From: DATBQN01 sp963799925
GTDB taxonomy: Bacteria; Acidobacteriota; Thermoanaerobaculia; Multivoradales; UBA5704
NCBI GenBank assembly: GCA_963799925.1
Contig: CAWCYZ010000002.1
Coordinates: forward strand, 868,001 to 932,000
Direction of reading: 5' to 3'
Length of the DNA: 64,000 nucleotides
Part shown: one piece after another, positions 49,701-55,931 of the stretch
Position numbering within the stretch: position 1 is the first letter of the stretch
Layout of the letters: the number at the start of each line of letters is the position of its first letter
The notes under the pieces: model-generated
The model's input: only the letters and a program-made list of their open reading frames with translations
Databases searched by the model: none
What the model was told of the DNA's origin: nothing
Position numbers and translations under genes: made by a program

Positions 49701-51082
49701 GCCGCCATCTCGCCGACCGGCGCCACGGCGGCGCGGAGGGCGACGGTGCCGGTGAAGGCGTCGGGCGCGCCGGCGGCGGCGATCTTCGCCTGGCCCGCGG
49801 CGCTCGCGAACGACGGCTTGCCGCGCGGCGGCCAGGCGAGGCTCCGCCAGGAGAGGGTGGCGTCGACGGCGAGCCTCTGGCCGAGCTTCGGGGCGTTGGC
49901 CGAGTTCGTGAGGGTGAAGCGGCCCGCCGCGTGGAGCCGGGTGGGGGTGCCGGGGAAGGTGACATCGGCGGCGTCGAGCCGGTAGGTCTCGCCACCCTGG
50001 CGCGCCAGGGCGTAGGCGATGGCGAGGGGGCCGGTCTGCGGCAGCGAGCCGGAGAGCGTGCCGGCGCTCGTGAAGTCGTCGAGATTCCCCTTCGCGGTGA
50101 CCGAGCCGGAGGCGGTGAGGGCGGGGAGGCTCGCCTTGAGGCGCCGCGGATCGAGGTCGCGGAAGTCGACGCGGGCGTCGAAGCCGAGGGTCTGGAACGG
50201 CTCGGTGAGGAGCGCGGTCAGGCGCACCGGGAACGGCGTCTCGATCGCCTGCGCCACCCGCAGGCTCTCGAGGGTGCCGGAGAGCGTGCCGCCGCCGGCG
50301 ACGGGCGCCATCCCCTGCGGCTGGACCGACCAGCGGGCGGCGAGGTCGACGGGATAGGCGCCGCGCGGCTCGAGCGTGCCCGAGACGTCGGCGTTCACCT
50401 GCGGCGAGCGGACGGTCAGCCGGTCGACGTGGAAGACCCCCGCGTGCTCGGTCGTCGCCAGGTCGATGCGGTCGATGACCAGCGGCGCGGGGTTGGCGGC
50501 GGCCGCGGGAGCTGCCGGGCTCCCGGGGCTCCCGGAGCGCCGAGACGCGGGGCTCCGAGCAGCCGCCGAGGCGACCGTCAGGCCGCGCACCTGGGCGTCG
50601 CGGACGATGATGTTGAAGCGCAGGTTGAGGTCCGGCAGCTTGAACGGCTGGTTGGTCGGCGGCGCCGGCGTCTTCAGGACGTGGACGCCCTGGGCGGCGA
50701 AGCTCTCGACGTCGAGCAGGCGGTGGAGGAGGGACCCCGGCCGCCAGGCGAGCGAGAGACGGTCGATGCGCACCTCCATCCCCGGCCGCTTGTAGACCAC
50801 GCCGGTGAGGGCGAGGGGGCCGCGGATCGGCCCCTTGACCTCGGCGACCTCGAACGAGCCGGGGAGGAGCGCCCCGAGCCGGCCGAAGAGGAAGCGGGCG
50901 CCCGACTGGGTGCCGAGGAGGAAGGTCAAGGTGAAGGCGACGAGGAGCACCAGCCCGGCGAGGCTCGCGAGGACGATCGTGAGGAGGCGCCGGCCGCGGT
51001 GAGGATGGTGGGCAGGCGCGGCGGGCGGCGCGGCGCCGGCGGGGCGCTCGGGCGGGGCGGGGTTCTGCGGTGTCGAGCTCAC
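46778..51082 (-). CDS. tamB: TamB-like translocation and assembly protein
   Basis: A 1434-residue AsmA-like protein that bridges inner and outer membrane, where it works with TamA in outer-membrane protein insertion or lipid transport. One N-terminal membrane helix (about 33-57), then a long beta-rich region with repeated 'L...G...G...V' strands forming the beta-taco groove, and the C-terminal DUF490 domain containing 'NLDFTYQGRLARLTGQVDVP', 'INQGTFKAYGQDLTIERGRL' and the end 'GADILYTKEH'. The GTG at 51082 overlaps the tamA stop (GTGA). The downstream 46640-46777 stretch holds no gene. Confidence 0.93.
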   Translation of the reverse strand: MSSTPQNPAPPERPAGAAPPAAPAHHPHRGRRLLTIVLASLAGLVLLVAFTLTFLLGTQSGARFLFGRLGALLPGSFEVAEVKGPIRGPLALTGVVYKRPGMEVRIDRLSLAWRPGSLLHRLLDVESFAAQGVHVLKTPAPPTNQPFKLPDLNLRFNIIVRDAQVRGLTVASAAARSPASRRSGSPGSPAAPAAAANPAPLVIDRIDLATTEHAGVFHVDRLTVRSPQVNADVSGTLEPRGAYPVDLAARWSVQPQGMAPVAGGGTLSGTLESLRVAQAIETPFPVRLTALLTEPFQTLGFDARVDFRDLDPRRLKASLPALTASGSVTAKGNLDDFTSAGTLSGSLPQTGPLAIAYALARQGGETYRLDAADVTFPGTPTRLHAAGRFTLTNSANAPKLGQRLAVDATLSWRSLAWPPRGKPSFASAAGQAKIAAAGAPDAFTGTVALRAAVAPVGEMAADLRLARAGDTFRLERGDVTLPGTPARITAQGAVTETAGKPLALNARASWREVQWPLRGKPLARSAAGQAEVAGNLDDYSARLAADLAGAPGGQIPPGHWTVAGRGGKSSFRLAALGADLLGGHVAGSGTVGWSPHVSWDLALSGQGLNPGALRPDFPGSLSLAARTRGTLEPAGPAGTVDLERLGGTLRGQPIGGSAAVRLAGKRYDLPHVDLSWGGAKLAASGTVGDRLDLAYRASVPNLGLALPQASGAVDASGRVAGALRAPRVVTDATIAGLRYQTAGGTTSLATAKISGDVDLAPGGAVRLDAQASQLTSGTRTVSGLTLAARGTAERHTLTVTVDDPSDLPGGRVDLAVAGGLTGGIGPRSAWRGDITRLDLHADRTGNWSLERPAPLAVSKTDLRLDGFCWRSGGARLCASASRVKAGPWSAQATLAALPLKLLQPSLPAGASIRGDVNGTLAARGGASGLDQATIDIAPGPGELVYPAEEGKTVTVAFERGTIRAVTGAGGGQATADIKLTKLGELSGQVRLPRLGAGVVVARQPLAGRVGVHLSDLGFAAAFSPALRSVGGSLQADFDLGGTFGAPRLSGQAKLANGRAKVPEYGLDIRDFTLTAAGNGSNGVLQVNGSARSGKGTLAIAGQASLEPSAATPVHLKITGRRFQVAGSKEMNVEVTPNLDFTYQGRLARLTGQVDVPYARIDVEKLKKKNNPVLASKDVVFVGGMAPKPVAAKPPTVVMARVRIVLGDDIDLKALGLAGKPTGSLLAIEQPGKPPTAIGEIEINQGTFKAYGQDLTIERGRLVFAGGPLDNPGVDLRAYRKADDGTTAGIEATGTLKAPQVTLWSDPVMTETEALAYLLLGHPLSQATPQEGSLLANAATSLELKGGNLIAKRLASRFGLESATIESTGGLDQAALVLGKYLSPRLYVSYGIGLFQSINTFRIRYIMNKQFTLQADSGQTTQGSTGADILYTKEH

Positions 51083-52875
51083 AGGTCGGGTCCGATCGAG
51101 AAGTGGAGGCGCTTGGGATGCCCCGGCTCGTCGACGGCGACGGCGGCGTCGAGGCGGATCATGCCGATCGGCGACAGCCAGCGGACGCCGACGCCGGTCC
51201 CCGCCCGCAGGTCGTGCAGCAGCCGGTCGGAGGCGCTGCCGGCGTCGTAGAAGGTCGCGAGCCCCCACTTCTGCAGGAAGCGGTACTCGACCTCGACGCT
51301 CGCCACCGCCAGCCGGGTGCCGCCGATGACGTGGCCGTTGACGTCGCGCAGGCCGATCCCCTGGTACGAGTAGCCGCGGACACTCTGGTCGCCGCCGGCG
51401 AAGAAGCGCTCGGTCGGCGGCAGCTTGTGGAAGTCGCTCGCCGAGGTCGCGAGGTAGCCCAGCTCGGCGCGGGTGAGGAGGCGGAAGCGGCGGCCGCCGA
51501 AGGTCGGCCGGCCGCCGAAGCTCTGGATGAACTTCGCCGCGGCGTGGGCGGAGCCGAAGGTCGCGTTCGACAGCACCGAGCGCTCCGCCGCCGCGAGGTC
51601 GAGCTGCACCCGCTCGCCGTGGCTGGGGTAGATGCGGTCGTCGGCGAAGACGCGGTTCCAGCTCGCCGTCGGGGTCAGCAGGTGCGAGATCCCGGCGTCG
51701 GTCCCGACGGTGAAGGTGGTGCGCGTGAAGTCGAGGCCGAAGGACTCGCGCCAGCGGCCGAGCGCGCGGGAGTAGCCGGGGCCGACGACGAAGCTCCGGC
51801 TCTTGCTGGTCTGCGTGTCGAGGTCGGCGTAGCCGAGCTTGTAGGTCAGGAGGTCGGTGCGCGGATAGGCGCCGGGGATGTAGTAGTCGGTCTGGAAGCT
51901 CTTCTCGATGTCCGAGACGCGCACCTGGACGTCGGCGCGGTGGCCGCGCGAGTTGACGCGCCGCACGTCGAGCCCGGCGCTCACCCGCGGGCCGGTGTCG
52001 GTGCCGTAGCCCAGGCCCGCCGTCCAGCGCTGGCGCTTCGCCGCCGTCAGGTTGACCTCGATCGGCACCTCCAGCCCCTGGGCGCGGTCGCGCCGCGGCA
52101 CCACCTCGACGCGCTGGAAGTAGGAGGCGGCGGAGAGCGCGTTCTGCAGCTTCAGCAGCTTGTCGGCGTCGAGCGGCTCGCCCTGCTTGAACTCGACGTA
52201 GCCCTTGAGCAGGTCGGGGTGGAGGAAGTTCTGATGGAAATTCACCGGCCCGAAGAGGTAGCGCGGCCCGGTCTCGAAGTGGAGGACGACGTCCGAGGTG
52301 TAGCGCCCGAGGTCGACGCGGATCTCGCTCGCGGTGTACTTGGCGTCGAGGTAGCCGTGGGCGGCGGCGTAGCCCTCGAGGGCCTGCTTGCCGCCCTGGT
52401 AGGCCGGCTGGAGCAGGGTGTCGCCGGCGTGCAGCGGAAAGCTCGCCCGCAGGCCCGTGAAGCCGGGGTCGGCGGCGCCGGGCCCCAGCACCTGGAAGTC
52501 CACCGTGCCGACCTTGAGCGGCGGCCCGGCGTCGACTTTGAAGGTCGCCACCCAGGTGCCGTTCTGGTGGTCGAGCGAGCTGCGGACGGCCGCGTGGTAA
52601 TAGCCGAAGGGCTGCAGCGCCTCCTCGATCTCCTCCGGCCCCTGGGCATAGAGGCGCCGGATGCGGCCCTCGTCGAGGCTCTTGTCCTTGCGGAGCTCCT
52701 CGAGGTCGATATTGGCGAGAGCGTTCTTCTTGAGCTCACCGCGCAGCCCCTCGACCTTCACCTCGACCTTCTCGGCGGCGCGGGCGGCGGCCGGCGCCAG
52801 GGGGAGGGCGAGGGCGAGGAGGGCGGCGGCGAGCGCCGGGACCGGGCGCCCGGGGCCGGCGGCGGCCCGCCTCAT
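51079..52875 (-). CDS. tamA: TamA/BamA-family outer-membrane protein
   Basis: A 598-residue Omp85 protein. Signal peptide at about 1-33 ending in ARA, two or three POTRA domains (about 35-270; 'VKVEGLRGELKKNALANIDL' begins the first) and a C-terminal 16-strand barrel with 'FFAGGDQSVRGYSYQGIGLR', the VRGY/F motif that folds into the barrel lumen, and the last strand ending 'LHFSIGPDL'. It overlaps yihY upstream by ATGA and tamB downstream by GTGA, so the three are translated as a unit. Confidence 0.93.
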   Translation of the reverse strand: MRRAAAGPGRPVPALAAALLALALPLAPAAARAAEKVEVKVEGLRGELKKNALANIDLEELRKDKSLDEGRIRRLYAQGPEEIEEALQPFGYYHAAVRSSLDHQNGTWVATFKVDAGPPLKVGTVDFQVLGPGAADPGFTGLRASFPLHAGDTLLQPAYQGGKQALEGYAAAHGYLDAKYTASEIRVDLGRYTSDVVLHFETGPRYLFGPVNFHQNFLHPDLLKGYVEFKQGEPLDADKLLKLQNALSAASYFQRVEVVPRRDRAQGLEVPIEVNLTAAKRQRWTAGLGYGTDTGPRVSAGLDVRRVNSRGHRADVQVRVSDIEKSFQTDYYIPGAYPRTDLLTYKLGYADLDTQTSKSRSFVVGPGYSRALGRWRESFGLDFTRTTFTVGTDAGISHLLTPTASWNRVFADDRIYPSHGERVQLDLAAAERSVLSNATFGSAHAAAKFIQSFGGRPTFGGRRFRLLTRAELGYLATSASDFHKLPPTERFFAGGDQSVRGYSYQGIGLRDVNGHVIGGTRLAVASVEVEYRFLQKWGLATFYDAGSASDRLLHDLRAGTGVGVRWLSPIGMIRLDAAVAVDEPGHPKRLHFSIGPDL

Positions 52876-53882
52876 CGCCGCCCTCGGGCGGTGGCGGCGC
52901 CGGGCTCGAGGCCGACGGCGAGGCGAGGCGCGCCCGGGGCGGGCGCGACGCCGTCGGTCAGCGGCACCGGCCGGGTCCCCTCCGGCACGCGCACCGCGCC
53001 GGGCTCCGGCTTCGCCGGGGCGGCGCGGTGGCGGCGCGAGTGGACGCGGGTGAACTCGGCGCCGAAGAGGAAGACCAGCGACGAGTAGTAGACCCAGAGC
53101 AGCACGACGACCAGCGATCCCGCCGCGCCGTAGCTCGAGGCGACGCTGGTGTGGCCGAGGTAGAGGCCGATCAGCGCCTTGCCGGCGATGAAGAGGAGCG
53201 CGGTCACCCCGCCGCCGGTCAGCACCTCGCGCCAGGAGAGCTGCACGTCGGGGAGGATGCGGTAGATCATGGCGAAGAGGATCATCACGAGGAGGAACGA
53301 GACGAAGCCGTTGGCGAAGGTCAGCAGGTTGGGCGGCAGCTGGAAGTGGCTCTCGACGAGGTCCCCGAACGCGGTCAGCGCGGCCGAGAGGACGAGCGAG
53401 ACGACGAGCAGGAAGCCGAGCCCGAGGACGAGGGCGAAGGAGAGCAGGCGCTTCTTGAGCAGCGAGGTGAGCGCGGCGCCCGGCCTGGGCGCCACCGCCC
53501 AGATGATGTTCAACGACTCCTGGAGCTGCACGAAGACCGCCGAGGCGCCGAAGACGAGGGTGGCCGTCCCGAGGACCGCGGCGAGGCCCGAGCCGTGCTT
53601 GACGGCGCTCTGCAGCACCCCCTGGACGAAGGCCGCGGTATCCGGTCCCATGACCCCCTGGAACTCGCGGTAGATCTGGCCGCGCACGGCGTCGGCGCCG
53701 AAGAGGGCGCCGGCCAAGGCGATCACCACCACCAGGATCGGCGCCAGCGAGAAGATGGTGTAGAAGGCGAGCGCCGCGCTCTGCGTGGAAGCGCCGTGCA
53801 GGTTCCAATTGCGGAAGGTCTCCGCGATCTCCGCCCGCCAGCCCAGCTTCTCGTCTCTCGTCTCGTCCACGGGTCGGCTCAT
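52872..53882 (-). CDS. YihY/virulence factor BrkB family membrane protein
   Basis: A 336-residue inner-membrane protein with six helices. 'WRAEIAETFRNWNLHGASTQ' and 'SAALAFYTIFSLAPILVVVI' are the family N-terminus, and 'SYGAAGSLVVVLLWVYYSSL' plus 'FLFGAEFTRVHSRR' its C-terminal signature. A Pro-rich tail follows. The family was once misnamed RNase BN; its role is unclear, but it often neighbours envelope genes, and here it is coupled to tamA. ATG at 53882 was chosen over TTG at 53903. Confidence 0.88.
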   Translation of the reverse strand: MSRPVDETRDEKLGWRAEIAETFRNWNLHGASTQSAALAFYTIFSLAPILVVVIALAGALFGADAVRGQIYREFQGVMGPDTAAFVQGVLQSAVKHGSGLAAVLGTATLVFGASAVFVQLQESLNIIWAVAPRPGAALTSLLKKRLLSFALVLGLGFLLVVSLVLSAALTAFGDLVESHFQLPPNLLTFANGFVSFLLVMILFAMIYRILPDVQLSWREVLTGGGVTALLFIAGKALIGLYLGHTSVASSYGAAGSLVVVLLWVYYSSLVFLFGAEFTRVHSRRHRAAPAKPEPGAVRVPEGTRPVPLTDGVAPAPGAPRLAVGLEPGAATARGRR

Positions 53883-53961
53883 CGGAGCACCAGCTAATAG
53901 CAAAGCCGATGCCAGGCCGCGGGGCGGGGAAGAGCGGGTTCGTGCGATCCTCGACGTCGCG

Positions 53962-54633
53962 ATGCCGGCCTTCGCCCCTCTCCTCCGCGCCCTCTTCCGC
54001 GGGCCGCAGGGCCCCTTGCGGGACGTGGCCGACCCCTATCGCGACGAGGTGCCGGGGCTCGACGCGCGCGGGGCCGCGCGGCGCCGGCGGCAGAACCTCG
54101 AGGCGTACTTGGAGCGGGTGGGCGCGCCGCGCCTGGTGCTCCTGGGGGAGGCGATCGGCTACCGCGGCGGCCGCTTCTCGGGGATCGCCTTCACCAGCGA
54201 GCGCCAGCTCGCCGGCGCCGGCCGCGAGCGCCTGCCGTGGGCGGCGGCGGGGGAGTTCGCCGCCACCAGCGCCAATCCGAAGCTGTGGCTGGAGCCCTCC
54301 GGCACCATCGTCTGGGGGGCGCTCGGCGGCGAGCCCGCCGGGGTCCTCCTCTGGAACGCCTTCCCCTGGCATCCGCACGGCCCCCGCGGGCCGCTCTCCA
54401 ACCGCGCCCCCGAGCGCCGCCTGCTCGCGGCCAACCTCCACGTGCTGGAGGAGCTGCTCGCGGCGACCTCCGGCGCCCGCCTCGCCGCGGTCGGCCGCAC
54501 CGCCGCCGCCGCCCTGGCGCAACTGGGCGTCGAAGCGCCAGCCCTCCGCCACCCCGCCCACGGCGGCGCCGGGCTCTTCCGCGCCCAGCTCGCGGCGCTC
54601 TTAGGGCCGCACCGCGGCGGCAACAGAAGCTAG
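53962..54633 (+). CDS. Uracil-DNA glycosylase family protein
   Basis: A 223-residue member of the UDG superfamily of the compact 'RHPAHGG' type. 'LVLLGEAIGYRGGRFSGIAF' is the active-site region, 'WNAFPWHPHGPRGPLSNRAP' the conserved middle and 'LRHPAHGGAGLF' the C-terminal helical clamp, matching motifs of single-domain UDGs. The exact substrate (U, hypoxanthine or related) is unknown. It starts at ATG 53962 after a spacer divergent from yihY. A predicted repair protein of the cytoplasm. Confidence 0.75.
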   Translation: MPAFAPLLRALFRGPQGPLRDVADPYRDEVPGLDARGAARRRRQNLEAYLERVGAPRLVLLGEAIGYRGGRFSGIAFTSERQLAGAGRERLPWAAAGEFAATSANPKLWLEPSGTIVWGALGGEPAGVLLWNAFPWHPHGPRGPLSNRAPERRLLAANLHVLEELLAATSGARLAAVGRTAAAALAQLGVEAPALRHPAHGGAGLFRAQLAALLGPHRGGNRS

Positions 54634-54746
54634 AGACATTCCTCCAATCAGCGGGCCGCTTCTTCGCCGCAGTTGACAATACTACTCTCGCTATGGAGAA
54701 TCCACTCGTCGCGGCGATGATCGCCGCGACGTCGAAAGGAGTTGCC

Positions 54747-54854
54747 ATGTACGAGGAAGGAGTATCTACCGCAGTGCCGCCGCCGGAGGGCGGGCGGTTC
54801 CGGCGCCCGGCGCGCCAGCTCGAGCCGGCGCGATGGACCGGTCTTGCGCGGTGA
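54747..54854 (+). CDS. Putative 35-residue small protein
   Basis: ATG 54747 is preceded by AAAGGAG with six-base spacing, a better ribosome site than most genes here. The peptide begins MYEEGVSTAVPPPEGG and ends Arg-rich. In-frame ATG 54693 would add 18 residues but has no ribosome site. It lies 113 bases after the glycosylase gene, in the 373-base stretch before the coiled protein at 55007. No family recognised; the good ribosome site and in-frame stop are the only support. Confidence 0.4.
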   Translation: MYEEGVSTAVPPPEGGRFRRPARQLEPARWTGLAR

Positions 54855-55006
54855 GCAGCAGGTCGGGCGAGGTATGGGCTCTCTTGGCCGAACGGCCCAG
54901 TCCCGCGCCCTCCGTGGAAATCGATGCAGTCAAACCATGGCCCCAGCCCACCACGAGCACCACGCTGGCGGCCGCAAGCCCTCGGAAGAGGGAAAGGACC
55001 GCAGTC

Positions 55007-55442
55007 ATGCCCAACCGTAACTACAAGAAGATCCTCGGCGACTGGCAGGTGCTGTACGACAACCTGACGCCGCGCCTCACCGACATGCCGCTGGTCGCCG
55101 GCGACCACGCCAACCTCGGCACGATGATCGGTCAGGCGCGCGACCTGCAGAACCGGCAGGAGGGCGCGGCGGCCCAGCTCCGCGACCTCAACCAGCAGCG
55201 GCGGCAGATCCTGAACCAGGGCGGCGACGTCGCCGGCCGCCTGGGCCTGGCTCTGCGCAGCATCCTGGGCACGAAGAGCGAGAAGCTGATCGAGTTCGGC
55301 GTCAAGCCCATGCCGCGCGTCCGCCGCAAGAAGGCCGCGAAGAGCACGACGCCGCCCCCCACATCGGTGCCGCCGCCGACGACCGCCCCGCACGCGACGA
55401 GCGGCGGCCGAGGGGCAGCCCGCCAAGACCCCCGCCGCGTAA
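55007..55442 (+). CDS. Hypothetical coiled-coil protein with Pro/Thr tail
   Basis: About 144 residues. Starts MPNRNYKKILGDWQVLYDNL, then an Ala/Gln/Arg-rich helix ('ARDLQNRQEGAAAQLRDLNQ') and 'GLALRSILGTKSEKLIEFGV', followed by 'KPMPRVRRKKAAKS' and a Pro/Thr tail. The pattern (short N-term, long coil, 'EKLxEFGxxP', Lys/Pro tail) is that of a small hypothetical family seen repeatedly in Acidobacteriota. As read, the frame runs on to 55687. One indel near 55405 would end it in EGQPAKTPAA at the TAA before 55442, just ahead of a perfect terminator, so that end is preferred. ATG at 55007 follows AAAGGA. Confidence 0.65.
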
Positions 55443-55472
55443 GCCCTCCCTCTCGCTTCCGTGTAGCTCTCC

Positions 55473-55503
55473 GGCGCCGGGATCTCCTCCCGGCGCCCTT
55501 TTT
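55473..55503 (+). terminator. Rho-independent terminator
   Basis: Perfect 10-bp stem GGCGCCGGGA (55473-55482) and TCCCGGCGCC (55488-55497), loop TCTCC, followed by CTTTTT. It lies 31 bases after the inferred stop of the coiled-coil gene. Confidence 0.85.
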
Positions 55504-55521
55504 GTGCCCGCGCCCGCCGCG

Positions 55522-55807
55522 GGCAGCGTTGCCCACCGATTCGGCAACGTTGCCCACCGACATGGCAACGATGCCAAACGATTCGGCAACGTTGCCGACT
55601 GACTTGGCAACGATTGCCCATCGACCTGGCAACGTTGCCTACCGACAAGTCAACGTTATCCGACCCCTTGGCAACGTTGCCTACTGACTCGGCAACGTTG
55701 CCGAACGACTTGGCAACGTTGCCCATCGAGTCGGCAACGTTGCCTACTGACTAGGCAACGTTACCCGACGACATGACAACGTTGCCGACTCGGCCGGCAA
55801 CGCTGCC
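55522..55807. repeat. Array of fourteen 21-bp palindromic repeats (GGCAACGTTGCC)
   Basis: The 12-bp palindrome GGCAACGTTGCC recurs at 55522, 55543, 55564, 55585, 55606, 55628, 55649, 55670, 55691, 55712, 55733, 55754, 55775 and 55796. Seven or so copies are exact and others differ at one or two bases (one has an extra base, giving a single 22-bp step). Each is followed by a nine-base spacer of the loose form xAyyGACxx. The array fills the gap between a terminator and the convergent ADOP gene. The period equals two helical turns. Because 21 is divisible by three, both strands contain artificial heptapeptide frames. Confidence 0.95.
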
Positions 55808-55931
55808 CATCGGCCCGGCGATGATCTGCGCCGTGCCGCCGCGGCGCTCAGGGTGGGCCTCCGGCACCAACGGGCTCTTGGGCAGCGCCCGTCCCAACGT
55901 ACCGGGCAACCGGGGAGGACTGGAGCGCGCG

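Noticed and set aside
47120..51250. 1376-residue plus-strand ORF opposite tamB, and other very long antisense ORFs (for example 7662-11000 minus)
   Set aside because: Shadow frames of high-GC genes: composition is Arg/Gly/Ala-rich and no domain is recognisable, while the opposite strand has clear family proteins.
54673..54697. TTGACA...TATGGA promoter before the small ORF
   Set aside because: Spacer is only 13 bases, too short for a sigma-70 promoter.
54191..55726. Heptapeptide-repeat protein (GNVAxSx units) on the minus strand, and a similar frame on the plus strand
   Set aside because: The 21-bp DNA period gives heptad frames on both strands by arithmetic. The long frame overlaps two real plus-strand genes and has no start signal.
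55522..55807. CRISPR array
   Set aside because: Repeats are only 12 bases and spacers 9 bases, with semi-conserved spacers; no cas genes are in the window.
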